Below, piece after piece: positions 28,872-38,170 of a DNA stretch of 64,000 nt. This DNA comes from Cellulophaga sp. F20128 (GTDB lineage: Bacteria > Bacteroidota > Bacteroidia > Flavobacteriales > Flavobacteriaceae), in contig NZ_JALKBA010000007.1 in the NCBI RefSeq assembly GCF_023015805.1, positions 124,001 to 188,000 of the forward strand, in the 5' to 3' direction. The translations under genes and the position numbers were made by a program. Within the stretch, counting starts at the first letter, position 1. Each line of letters opens with the position of its first letter. Under the pieces are notes generated by a model. It saw only the letters and a list, made by a program, of their open reading frames with translations. It was not told the DNA's origin and searched no databases.

Positions 28872-30748
28872 AAAAAGTATTATTATCTTCAATAATAATC
28901 CTGATAGGTTTAACCTTTTTGGGCAGACTATCTTTTTTACAAATTTTTAGCTTTTCACCAGATCAAATCTTAGAAGACACTGCTATAAAACCGGTTTATG
29001 ACTATCCCGAAAGAGGATATATTTACGACAGAAACGGCAAATTACTGGTAGCCAACCAAGCGGCTTATGACGTTATGGTTATTCCAAGAGAGGTAAAACC
29101 CTTAGACACTTTAGAATTTTGTAATTTAATTGGAATTGACAAGCTTAAGTTTATCGATAAATTAAAAAAAGCAAGAATTTATTCTCCTAGGTTACCTTCT
29201 GTTGTGGTATCTCAGCTTTCAAAAGAAGATTACGCTAGATTGCAGGAAAAAATGCGGAAATACGAAGGGTTCTACATTCAAAAAAGATCCTTACGGTATT
29301 ACGACACCGAAAGTGCTGCCAACGCCCTTGGTTACATTAGTGAAGTTACCCCAGCCGATTTAAAGAAAAACCCCTATTACGCTCAAGGAGAATTAAAAGG
29401 AAAAACTGGTGTAGAGAAGTATTACGAAAATATATTAAGAGGTACCAAGGGTGTAAAATACATTCAAAAAGATCGATTTAACAGAGATATTGGCCCCTAT
29501 AAAGATGGCGCTTTGGATACACTTCCTAAACCTGGAAAAGAGATTTACCTTACCATTGACAAGGAATTGCAAGAATACGGTGAAAGATTAATGGTAGGGA
29601 AACGCGGAGGCATTGTAGCCTTAGATCCTAGCTCTGGAGAAATTCTATCGTTAATATCAGGTCCAACCTACGACCCCGCTCTCTTAGTAGGTAGAGAACG
29701 TTCTGCAAACTATAGTAAATTGTATTATGACAGTATTGCGAAACCCACTTGGGATAGAAGTTTGGAGGCCCAAGAATCACCCGGATCTCCATTTAAGGTT
29801 ATAAATGCCCTGATTGCGCTACAAGAAAATGTCATGACCACAACAGACAAAATAACTTGTTACAATGGTTTTTATGTGGGTAAAAACAGAATAAAAAGAG
29901 GTTGCCATTGTGGAGGTGGCTTTCGCGATATGAATACCGGTATATACAAGTCCTGTAACGCCTATTTTGCAGGGGCTTTTAAAAAGATATTTGAGAATTT
30001 TGACAGTACTGATGATGCTATGGATATTTGGCAAAATCACGTAAAAAGTTTTGGACTAGGTAGTTATTTAGGAACAGATTTACCTGCCGGTAAACCAGGC
30101 AGAATTCCAGGAAAGGAGTATTACGATAAAATTTATGGTGACAATAGGTGGTCATGGTCCTATATTGTATCCAATTCTTTTGGGCAAGGTGAAGTATCAA
30201 CAACACCTATTCAATTAGCAAATATGACTGCAGCAATTGCCAATAAAGGCTTTTATTATACGCCTCATATCCTTAAAAAAGTGGATGGTGAAATGATTAC
30301 AGACCCGCAATACACTTTGCGAAAATACACCACCATAGATGCAAAGCACTTTGAACCCATTATTAAAGGAATGGAGAATGTATACAAACTTAGTGGTGGT
30401 ACCGCACACTGGTTGCAAGTACCTGGCATAAACATTGCCGGAAAAACAGGTACTGTAGAAAATTTCACGAGAATAGATGGTGTACGAACGCAACTAACAG
30501 ACCACTCAATATTTGTGGCTTTTGCCCCTGTAGAAAATCCAAAAATAGCATTGGCCATATTTATAGAACACGGGTATTACGGCGGTCGATTTGCAGGTCA
30601 TATTGCTTCATTAATGATAGAAAAGTATCTAAAAGGAGAAATCACGCGAAAAGATCTTGAGAAAAAAATGCTTGAAAAAACATTAGAAAAAGAATACGCA
30701 AAACCCTATAGTGGCAAACCGTTTATTATTAATGAAAAAGTTTGGTAA
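28868..30748 (+). CDS. mrdA: Penicillin-binding protein 2 (elongasome transpeptidase)
   Basis: The 626-residue class B PBP has one N-terminal membrane helix, a dimerisation/pedestal region (YPERGYIYDRNGKLL near 46) and a transpeptidase domain. Its three active motifs are visible: SPFK with Ser307, SNS (in IVSNSFGQGEVSTTP) and KTG (IAGKTGTVEN). It cross-links peptidoglycan during lateral growth with RodA. Its start overlaps mreD by 4 bp. The length is normal. Confidence 0.97.
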   Translation: MKKVLLSSIIILIGLTFLGRLSFLQIFSFSPDQILEDTAIKPVYDYPERGYIYDRNGKLLVANQAAYDVMVIPREVKPLDTLEFCNLIGIDKLKFIDKLKKARIYSPRLPSVVVSQLSKEDYARLQEKMRKYEGFYIQKRSLRYYDTESAANALGYISEVTPADLKKNPYYAQGELKGKTGVEKYYENILRGTKGVKYIQKDRFNRDIGPYKDGALDTLPKPGKEIYLTIDKELQEYGERLMVGKRGGIVALDPSSGEILSLISGPTYDPALLVGRERSANYSKLYYDSIAKPTWDRSLEAQESPGSPFKVINALIALQENVMTTTDKITCYNGFYVGKNRIKRGCHCGGGFRDMNTGIYKSCNAYFAGAFKKIFENFDSTDDAMDIWQNHVKSFGLGSYLGTDLPAGKPGRIPGKEYYDKIYGDNRWSWSYIVSNSFGQGEVSTTPIQLANMTAAIANKGFYYTPHILKKVDGEMITDPQYTLRKYTTIDAKHFEPIIKGMENVYKLSGGTAHWLQVPGINIAGKTGTVENFTRIDGVRTQLTDHSIFVAFAPVENPKIALAIFIEHGYYGGRFAGHIASLMIEKYLKGEITRKDLEKKMLEKTLEKEYAKPYSGKPFIINEKVW

Positions 30749-30823
30749 TAGATGAATAAACCCCACTTCCTATGTTTATTACAAATCAATAACAAAAAGC
30801 AACAACTTTTAAGATAAGCCTAT

Positions 30824-32107
30824 ATGTCTGGTAAAATGCTTTTAAAAAGAATTGATTGGCTTACTGTTTTCATATACTTTGCCTTAACCGCAATTGGTCT
30901 ATTAAGCATTTATTCAAGCTCTTATTCTGAAACAAATCCTTCAATTTTAGACTTTAGCACCCTATACGGAAAGCAATTTTTCTTTATTTGCATTAGTTTA
31001 CTAGCCATAATATTCATTTTTGCCATTGAAGCCAATTTATTTGAGCGCTTTTCAAGTGTTGCCTATGTCATTGGTATTGTATTACTCATTGGTTTATTCC
31101 CCTTTGGAAAAACCATTTCTGGGGCTACATCTTGGTATAACTTAGGCTTTTTTAACCTGCAACCCTCAGAGCTTGCCAAAGTAGCAACAGCACTTGCCTT
31201 AGCCAAATACCTCAGTGATATTCAAACAGACATAAAAAGAACCAAAGACCAGTTATATGCTTTTGGATTACTTCTTATTCCTGCCTTTCTAATTGTTTTA
31301 CAACCGGATCCTGGAAGTGGTATTGTTTTTCTTGCACTAACCTTTGTTTTGTTTCGAGAAGACCTCCCCATTTACTATTTAGTAGTAGGTATGGTTATGC
31401 TCTTAATATTTATTGCGACCCTAAAGTACGGTACCATATGGGTAGTTATTAGTATAAGTATATTAATTGCCCTATTCTACCTTACAAAAAGAGCGAGTTT
31501 AAAAGTTTCAGCAATTCCTATAATTCTATTTTTTGTCACCTCCGTTCTAATTTCCATTTCTGTACGGTTTGTATTTGATTCTGTTTTTGAACAACGTCAT
31601 AGAGACCGATTTAGTTTATGGCTTCGATTGGAAAAAGATCCTAAAAAACTTGAAGAAATCAGGAAGACTATTGGTTACAATACCTACCAATCTGAAAAAA
31701 CCATTGAATCTGGTGGTTTTTTTGGAAAAGGTTTTTTACAAGGAACACGAACAAAAGGAGATTTTGTACCAGAACAACATTCCGATTATATTTTTACAAC
31801 AATTGGCGAAGAATGGGGGTTTTTAGGCACAGCCACGGTTATCTTACTATTCTCCTTCCTATTATTGCGCTTAGTAGCAATTGCAGAACGACAAAAAAAT
31901 GCCTTTAGCAGAATTTATGGTTATGGCGTAATATCTATTCTATTTGTCCATTATTTAATAAATATAGGAATGGTTATAGGATTACTACCTACCATTGGCA
32001 TACCCTTACCCTTCATGAGTTATGGAGGCTCTGGCCTACTTGGTTTTACCTTGCTATTGTTTATTTTTCTAAAATTAGACGCAAATAGATTAAAGGAATG
32101 GGATTAA
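30824..32107 (+). CDS. rodA: Rod shape-determining protein RodA
   Basis: The 427-residue SEDS-family glycosyltransferase has about ten membrane helices. The SEDS landmarks are AKTISGATSWYNLGFFNLQPSELAK-type region near 90-115, DPGSG near 160, TRTKGDFVPEQHSDYIF near 305-320 and PFMSYGGSG near 390. It polymerises glycan strands with PBP2. A periplasmic loop with ENEEK-like charged residues (about 260-300) is larger than in E. coli. Its stop shares the bases TTAA with the stop of the convergent nuclease gene. Confidence 0.96.
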   Translation: MSGKMLLKRIDWLTVFIYFALTAIGLLSIYSSSYSETNPSILDFSTLYGKQFFFICISLLAIIFIFAIEANLFERFSSVAYVIGIVLLIGLFPFGKTISGATSWYNLGFFNLQPSELAKVATALALAKYLSDIQTDIKRTKDQLYAFGLLLIPAFLIVLQPDPGSGIVFLALTFVLFREDLPIYYLVVGMVMLLIFIATLKYGTIWVVISISILIALFYLTKRASLKVSAIPIILFFVTSVLISISVRFVFDSVFEQRHRDRFSLWLRLEKDPKKLEEIRKTIGYNTYQSEKTIESGGFFGKGFLQGTRTKGDFVPEQHSDYIFTTIGEEWGFLGTATVILLFSFLLLRLVAIAERQKNAFSRIYGYGVISILFVHYLINIGMVIGLLPTIGIPLPFMSYGGSGLLGFTLLLFIFLKLDANRLKEWD

Positions 32108-32904
32108 AATTTCCATGAATTTGTGTCCACTTTTTTTTCTAGAATAGTTTCTCTTTCTTCGGCTAGGTTTTCAAAAAAATCGATACCCGTTAATTTTTCT
32201 ATACGATCTACAGAAACCATAAAAGAGACTAAAGATTTTGTACTTTCCTTATGTGGGAATAAAAAAGCGGCTACTTTTAGGTTGTTGGGAGTTCCTTTCG
32301 CTACTATTTTATAGAAATAATTGGGCACTGCCACATCTTCCTCCCCTATTTCTTCCAGGCCTTTTTCTAAAATACCACCTGTAATGACATAAATTTCTTT
32401 TTCTTTTTTTGCCCAAGTCCGCACTTGTATCTCCAACTTGTTCCAAATCCCCGCATTGAAATCATTTTTTTGAGGAGTAATATTGCTTGTATAAAATGTT
32501 TCATTATAGGCGTATTCCGAAAATCTACGATCACCCGCAGGGCAAAGATGCCCCCTATCAAAACCCGACCCTTTGTAATTGCGCCAGTCTGCCGATTTCG
32601 TTTTCACTTTAGGGTCTTCAATAAAATAAGGTCTTTTTCTATCATCATAGGTTAAATGCTCTTTTTTTAAGACATAGGCAACCCACTCGGCTTGCTCGTA
32701 TTGTTCGTTATAAGACAGGGTATAATGATTATGACTAACAACATCTCCAGTGGTTGAACTCGCCTTTAGATAGCTTGCAATGTCTGTTGTTGAGCCTTTA
32801 GCTGCTGGGGCAGTATACAATGCCGGAGTATAAAAATTTTCAAACAACCAAAAACCTATAATGCAAAGTATAGAGAGTATGGTAAATACCTTTTTCTTAT
32901 TCAT
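32104..32904 (-). CDS. DNA/RNA non-specific endonuclease (NUC1 family), secreted
   Basis: The 266-residue protein has an N-terminal hydrophobic segment (FTILSILCIIGFWLFENFY) that acts as signal or anchor. The betabeta-alpha-metal nuclease core includes DRGHLCPAGDR near residues 119-129 with the catalytic His, followed by the metal-ligand Asn in SNITPQKNDFNAGIWNKLE. This family cuts DNA and RNA without sequence preference, so the protein probably degrades extracellular nucleic acid. Its stop overlaps the rodA stop by 4 bp. Confidence 0.92.
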   Translation of the reverse strand: MNKKKVFTILSILCIIGFWLFENFYTPALYTAPAAKGSTTDIASYLKASSTTGDVVSHNHYTLSYNEQYEQAEWVAYVLKKEHLTYDDRKRPYFIEDPKVKTKSADWRNYKGSGFDRGHLCPAGDRRFSEYAYNETFYTSNITPQKNDFNAGIWNKLEIQVRTWAKKEKEIYVITGGILEKGLEEIGEEDVAVPNYFYKIVAKGTPNNLKVAAFLFPHKESTKSLVSFMVSVDRIEKLTGIDFFENLAEERETILEKKVDTNSWKF

Positions 32905-32940
32905 ACAACAAAGATAATCTTCCCAAACAAAACAGGACCA

Positions 32941-32982
32941 AATAAAAAGGCTCGGTTTATTTCTAAACCGAGCCTTTTTATT
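32941..32982 (-). terminator. intrinsic terminator after the tail-specific protease
   Basis: A 19-bp stem (32941-32959 with 32964-32982, TTTC loop) with A/T tracts lies 15 bp past the protease stop on the minus strand. Confidence 0.93.
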
Positions 32983-32996
32983 TTATGTTCAATCCA

Positions 32997-35159
32997 TTAG
33001 CCTTTAACCGCAGCTACCTTATTGCTTTTAATATTATTCATCTTTAAATCTTCTAAGACACTTAACGCCTCTTCTACATAGACATCTCTAGATAGATCTT
33101 TATGCCATCGATCTCTTTTTTCTTTAAGAACAGAATCCTTAACAAAGAGATTTTTTTCATAATCCAAAGACTCAAAGCTCAAATTGGTTTTATAATCAAA
33201 AATACCTTTGAAGTGTTCCGCTTTTTTAATCAATTTATCTTTATCAACCTTGTAATCATTATAACTTAAAGAGACCACATTCTCATCTTGTTGCTCTTTT
33301 ATCCATTTGGCATTTTCCTCTATTAATTTTAATTGAGCATTCGTAGACATACGCTTAGCACTATTTGCTATGGTTTCTTTATAATCAATATAGCCATCCC
33401 AAGGGGTATAATTTGCAGGACTTATTTTATCCCAAGCCAAAGGGTTTTGTTGCCCTCTTTCTCCTATGTCTATATAGCTATACTTGTCTGGAACTACCAC
33501 ATCACTTTTTACACCTTCCAATTGGGTAGAGCCTCCATTTATTCTATAAAATTTTTGAGTCGTAACTTTTAATGCGCCTAAATCTCCATGTTCATTACTA
33601 CGAACAATATTTGACAAGGACCATACATTCTGAACCGTTCCTTTTCCAAAGGTTTGCTTGCTACCAATAACAACACCACGCTTATAGTCTTGCATAGCTG
33701 CCGCCAATATTTCTGAAGCTGAGGCAGACAATTCATTTACCAACAACACTAATGGTCCATCCCACTGAATACGTTCGTCTTTGTCTTCATGCACTTCTTT
33801 TTCATCAGTACCAACAGACGACTTAACTTGTACGATAGGCCCGTCTTTAATAAAAAGTCCAGCCATTTCTACAACCGTACGCAAAGAACCTCCTCCATTA
33901 TCTCTTAAATCTAAAACCAAGCCTTCCATTCCTGCCTGCTTTAGTCTTTCTATTTCTTTGGCTACATCTGAAGCAGCATTACGATTGTTGTAATCCTTAA
34001 AGTCTACATAAAATTTAGGAAGATTAATTATTCCGTATTTATGATCATCTTTGGTTACCGTAGCCGTTTTAGCATAAGATTCTTCCATCTCTACTAAATC
34101 TCTCGTAATTTTCACTACTTCTACAGCACCATTTACTTTTTTAATTGTTAAATATACTATAGATCCTTTTGGACCTTTTATCAATTTAATAGCATCCTCT
34201 AACTGCATTCCCTTAATATCAACAGGCTCTTCATTGGCTTTCTGCCCGACCTTCACAATTTCATCGCCAACCTCTATACTTTGATCTCGCCATACGGGTC
34301 CACCAGAAATAACTTCTACAATTTTAACCTGGTCTTTCTTTTTTTGTAATCTAGCACCAATTCCTTCAAATTTCCCAGACATGCTAACATCAAATTTATC
34401 CTTGTCTTCTGGCGCAAAATAATAGGTATGAGGATCAAAACCTTCAACTATTGTATTCACATATTGCCCAAACCAATCCTCACGATCTAGCTCGTTATTG
34501 ATAAAATCGAAGAAATCATCTAAGGTCGTTTTGGTTACTTCTCTAGCCGCAGCTTCTGCCTCTTTTTTAGATAATTTATGCTTAATCTTCTCTTCTACAA
34601 ATGCTTCAGCATCTGCAGAAGAAACATCTCCATCTGTAAGCTTACTATCATACGTACCTATGGTAGCATATTTTAGCTGCTTGCGCCATCTTTCTTTAAG
34701 CTCCTTTTTTGATGCCGCAAAAGTTTGATCTTCATAATTAATATCTATTGACTCAGAAACATCGTAGTCAAAAGGCTCACTTAAAATTTCTTTGTAGATG
34801 ACTTCCACATCTGCCATACGTTTCATCAACCTTTTATGAACAATGTCGAAAAAGCTAATATCCGTATTCTTAATCTGGTCATCTATTTGAAACTTATATT
34901 TTTCAAACTCCTTAATATCGCTGTCTAAAAAATATCTTTTAGTAGGATCCAAAACATCAATAAATCCTTCAAAGACTGTTACTGAGAAGTCGTCATTAAT
35001 ATCCTTTGGCTCATAATGTCCTTTCTCTAACATATATGCGATGATCTCTATCAGTAATTTGTCTTTATCATTCGCAGTATCAAAAGATTTATTTGTAAAG
35101 CTACATGAAGCAACCGCAAACAACATTCCTAATAACACAACTATTAAGTTCTTTTTCAT
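32997..35159 (-). CDS. prc: Carboxy-terminal processing (tail-specific) protease, lipoprotein
   Basis: The 720-residue S41 protease has a lipoprotein signal (MKKNLIVVLLGMLFAVASCS) and an N-terminal helical domain. A PDZ domain follows (about 255-345; GIGARLQKKKDQVKIVEVISGG), and then the protease core with LDLRDNGGGSL. The catalytic Ser is in ELSASASEIL and the Lys in GSKQTFGKGTVQN. The C-terminal helical extension (DUF3340-like) is typical of Prc. Such enzymes cut C-terminal tails of envelope proteins. The gene is single, with its own terminator. Confidence 0.95.
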   Translation of the reverse strand: MKKNLIVVLLGMLFAVASCSFTNKSFDTANDKDKLLIEIIAYMLEKGHYEPKDINDDFSVTVFEGFIDVLDPTKRYFLDSDIKEFEKYKFQIDDQIKNTDISFFDIVHKRLMKRMADVEVIYKEILSEPFDYDVSESIDINYEDQTFAASKKELKERWRKQLKYATIGTYDSKLTDGDVSSADAEAFVEEKIKHKLSKKEAEAAAREVTKTTLDDFFDFINNELDREDWFGQYVNTIVEGFDPHTYYFAPEDKDKFDVSMSGKFEGIGARLQKKKDQVKIVEVISGGPVWRDQSIEVGDEIVKVGQKANEEPVDIKGMQLEDAIKLIKGPKGSIVYLTIKKVNGAVEVVKITRDLVEMEESYAKTATVTKDDHKYGIINLPKFYVDFKDYNNRNAASDVAKEIERLKQAGMEGLVLDLRDNGGGSLRTVVEMAGLFIKDGPIVQVKSSVGTDEKEVHEDKDERIQWDGPLVLLVNELSASASEILAAAMQDYKRGVVIGSKQTFGKGTVQNVWSLSNIVRSNEHGDLGALKVTTQKFYRINGGSTQLEGVKSDVVVPDKYSYIDIGERGQQNPLAWDKISPANYTPWDGYIDYKETIANSAKRMSTNAQLKLIEENAKWIKEQQDENVVSLSYNDYKVDKDKLIKKAEHFKGIFDYKTNLSFESLDYEKNLFVKDSVLKEKRDRWHKDLSRDVYVEEALSVLEDLKMNNIKSNKVAAVKG

Positions 35160-35378
35160 CTATTTTCTATTTTACTTTTAGCAAGAGCTAAAACTTACTT
35201 TAATTAAGTCTTTGTATGTAACTTTTATATATTCTACCAATATACTGAAAAAACTATGCCAGTTTATAAATAGTGGCTGTTTTTTAACCAATTTTAAGAT
35301 ATTTATGCCCTTTCAATTTTAAAAAGCATTTCGGTAAACATATTAAAAACGTATTTTTACGGTATAAATTATACATGC

Positions 35379-36161
35379 ATGCAAAAACCGCTAATACTTG
35401 TTACAAATGATGATGGCATAACGGCACCAGGCTTACGATCTTTAGTAAAGTTTATGAAAGAAATTGGGGATGTCGTTGTCGTTGCTCCTGATAGTCCACA
35501 ATCTGGAATGGGACATGCTATCACTTTAAATAACACCTTATCTGCTAACTTAGTCACCATTGATGCAATTAATGGCGTTGAAAAGGAGTATAGTTGTAGC
35601 GGAACGCCTGCCGATTGCGTAAAAATGGGCTTACAAGAGCTTCTAGAACGCAAGCCAGACATTTGTGTTAGCGGTATAAATCACGGATCTAACTCCTCTA
35701 TAAATGTGATCTATTCTGGCACTATGAGTGCCGCTATTGAAGCAGGAATCGAAGGAATCCCTGCCATTGGTTTTTCTTTATGTGATTTTTCTTGGGATGC
35801 TAATTTTGAAGACACAAAAGAATTTGTCCAAAAAATAGTACAACAATCGCTTTTAAACGGTATGCCAAAGGGAGTTGTCCTCAATGTGAATATACCTGCC
35901 AAACAGAATGAACCCATAAAAGGAATAAAAATTTGCAGACAAGCACGTGCCAATTGGAAAGAAAAATTTGACAAACGTGTAAATCCAATGGGACAAGATT
36001 ATTATTGGCTTACGGGAGAGTTTGAACTCTTAGACAAAGGGGAAGATACCGACGAATTTGCGTTGGCAAATAATTATATTTCAGTAGTACCTACTCAATT
36101 TGATTTAACAGCACACCATACCATACATCAACTTAACAATTGGAATTTAAATGAACACTAA
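35379..36161 (+). CDS. surE: 5'/3'-nucleotidase SurE
   Basis: The 260-residue metal-dependent phosphatase opens with LILVTNDDGITAPGLRSL (paired Asp ligands at NDDG), followed by APDSPQSGMGHAIT, CSGTPADCVKMGL and SGINHGSN-type ligand regions. It removes phosphate from nucleoside monophosphates under stress. The last 11 bp overlap the next gene, so the two are translationally linked. Confidence 0.98.
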   Translation: MQKPLILVTNDDGITAPGLRSLVKFMKEIGDVVVVAPDSPQSGMGHAITLNNTLSANLVTIDAINGVEKEYSCSGTPADCVKMGLQELLERKPDICVSGINHGSNSSINVIYSGTMSAAIEAGIEGIPAIGFSLCDFSWDANFEDTKEFVQKIVQQSLLNGMPKGVVLNVNIPAKQNEPIKGIKICRQARANWKEKFDKRVNPMGQDYYWLTGEFELLDKGEDTDEFALANNYISVVPTQFDLTAHHTIHQLNNWNLNEH

Positions 36162-36435
36162 AAAAGAAGTCATCATAGGTTTTATCGTAGGAATTATTGC
36201 AAATACCTTTGGAACATTGGCGTATATTCTATTGTTTTCTGACTACGGTATTCTAGAAACATTTAAAGCGGCAATAGCTCAGGAACATGTAGGAAGTATT
36301 TTAGCGCTTGGCGCCATCCTAAATTTAGTCGCTTTTTTTCTCTTTTTAAGAGTTAAAAGAGACCACAGAGCAAGAGGTGTCCTTATTGCCACCCTATTAA
36401 CAGCCCTTTTAATTCTTTACTATAAGATTTTTTAA
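36151..36435 (+). CDS. Hypothetical small membrane protein
   Basis: The 94-residue protein has three transmembrane helices (about 8-28, 46-64 and 74-92) and short charged loops (RVKRDHRARG). It overlaps surE by 11 bp and is followed after 12 bp by lpxB, so it is part of the same operon. I recognise no family; the position between surE and lpxB is the only clue. Confidence 0.8.
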   Translation: MNTKKEVIIGFIVGIIANTFGTLAYILLFSDYGILETFKAAIAQEHVGSILALGAILNLVAFFLFLRVKRDHRARGVLIATLLTALLILYYKIF

Positions 36436-36447
36436 AATCACAGCCAT

Positions 36448-37584
36448 ATGAAATATTATATAATTGCTGGTGAAGCATCTGGTGACTTGCACGGATCCAA
36501 TCTAATTAAAGCATTAAAAGCTAAGGATACTTCTGCCGATATTAGATGCTGGGGAGGCGATTTAATGCAACAGGCTGGCGGCACTTTGGTGAAGCATTAT
36601 AAAAGTATGGCTTTTATGGGATTTATTGAAGTCCTTGCTAATATTTCTAAGATTTCTAAAAATCTAAAATTTTGCAAGGCTGATATTGAGGCCTTTCACC
36701 CTGATGCCATAATTTTTATTGATTATTCTGGATTTAACCTGCGTATTGCAAAATGGGCAAAACAACACAATTACCGCACAAATTACTATATTTCACCGCA
36801 AATCTGGGCTTCTCGAGAAAGTAGAATAAAAAATATAAAACGAGATATAGATGCAATGCACGTTATTCTTCCCTTTGAAAAAGATTTTTACGAAGGCAAG
36901 CACAATTATCCAGTACATTTTGTAGGACATCCATTACTAGATGCTATCCAACTGATAAAAGTTCCAAATACCACTACCTTCAGAACTAAAAATAAATTAG
37001 ATTTAAAAAAACCCATCATTGCGCTATTGCCGGGAAGTAGGAAACAAGAGGTTGAAAAAATGTTACACACTATGTTGTCCGTTACCAAATCATTTCCCGA
37101 TTATCAATTTGTTATCGCCGGAGCCCCTAGCTTGGATTTAGATTTCTACGAGCCGTTTCTAAAAAATCCACAAGTGGGCTTTGTGGCGAACCAAACCTAT
37201 GATTTATTATCCTTATCAACTGCAGCCTTAGTTACCAGCGGAACCGCCACATTGGAAACAGCCTTATTTAAAGTTCCACAAGTTGTTTGCTACAAAGCGC
37301 ATTGGCTCTCTTATTTTATTGCCAAACAAATCATCACCTTAAAATATATTTCATTGGTGAATTTAATTATGGATCGCGAAGTGATTAAAGAACTCATTCA
37401 GTCTCATTTAACTACTAAAAACCTACGTTCAGAATTAAAGAACATTCTATCTGAGGAGAAGCGAAAAATAATGTTTGAGGATTATTATCTGCTTGAAAAA
37501 AAATTAGGAGGAATAGGTGCTAGTGAAAAAGCAGCAGCCCTGATTTTTAGCCACACAACCTTAAATAACAGCAATACTCAATAA
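36448..37584 (+). CDS. lpxB: Lipid-A-disaccharide synthase LpxB
   Basis: The 378-residue glycosyltransferase (GT19) starts with the signature YYIIAGEASGDLHGSNL. It continues with GGDLMQQAGG, IFIDYSGFNLRIAK, YYISPQIWA, FVGHPLLDA, ALLPGSRKQEVEKML and LVTSGTATLETAL. It makes the disaccharide core of lipid A from UDP-2,3-diacylglucosamine and lipid X. It links this cluster to LPS production, alongside lptE and lptC in the window. Confidence 0.98.
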   Translation: MKYYIIAGEASGDLHGSNLIKALKAKDTSADIRCWGGDLMQQAGGTLVKHYKSMAFMGFIEVLANISKISKNLKFCKADIEAFHPDAIIFIDYSGFNLRIAKWAKQHNYRTNYYISPQIWASRESRIKNIKRDIDAMHVILPFEKDFYEGKHNYPVHFVGHPLLDAIQLIKVPNTTTFRTKNKLDLKKPIIALLPGSRKQEVEKMLHTMLSVTKSFPDYQFVIAGAPSLDLDFYEPFLKNPQVGFVANQTYDLLSLSTAALVTSGTATLETALFKVPQVVCYKAHWLSYFIAKQIITLKYISLVNLIMDREVIKELIQSHLTTKNLRSELKNILSEEKRKIMFEDYYLLEKKLGGIGASEKAAALIFSHTTLNNSNTQ

Positions 37585-37628
37585 AATTTACTAATTTTGA
37601 TACCCAAGGGTCCTTAATTTCACTTGGA

Positions 37629-38168
37629 ATGATTCGAAAAGCAACATTTATTCTCCTTATTCTAACACTTAGTAGTAGCTGTGTTTCAAAAAAGAAAACA
37701 ACCTATGCCAAAGAACGCAAGGTAACTGTTGCTGGCTCTAGTACAACGAACCCGGAAAGCAAAAGAGAGGAATCCGAAGCCAACCAAACCGCTGATCAAA
37801 TTATAAACTCTGCCCTTGCCTTTTCTGGTGTTCCTTATAAGTTTGGAGGAACAACAAAAAAAGGAATGGATTGTTCTGGCCTTTTATTTGTAGCTTTTGG
37901 TGAAAATGATGTTCCCTTGCCACGGGTATCCTACCATATGGCAAATGAAGGCAAGCAAATACGCGTACGTGATGTAGCAAAAGGGGATTTACTCTTTTTT
38001 AAAACCACAAAATCTGGAAAAAGGATCAACCATGTTGGTTTAGTGGTCGCTATAGATGACGATGATATAAAATTCATCCACTCTAGTAGTTCTAGAGGTG
38101 TTATTGTATCTTCTTTACGAGAAGGTTTCTGGAACTCCGCCTTTATAAAAGCAACCCGGGTCTTATAA
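37629..38168 (+). CDS. C40 family peptidase (NlpC/P60) lipoprotein
   Basis: The 179-residue lipoprotein (MIRKATFILLILTLSSSCVS) carries one NlpC/P60 domain. The catalytic Cys is in GMDCSGLLFVAFG near residue 82, the His in NHVGLVVAI near 138, and the third polar residue is the His in KFIHSSSSRGV. It cuts peptidoglycan stem peptides in the envelope. It is between lpxB (44 bp) and comEC (2 bp). Confidence 0.95.
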   Translation: MIRKATFILLILTLSSSCVSKKKTTYAKERKVTVAGSSTTNPESKREESEANQTADQIINSALAFSGVPYKFGGTTKKGMDCSGLLFVAFGENDVPLPRVSYHMANEGKQIRVRDVAKGDLLFFKTTKSGKRINHVGLVVAIDDDDIKFIHSSSSRGVIVSSLREGFWNSAFIKATRVL

Positions 38169-38170
38169 CG

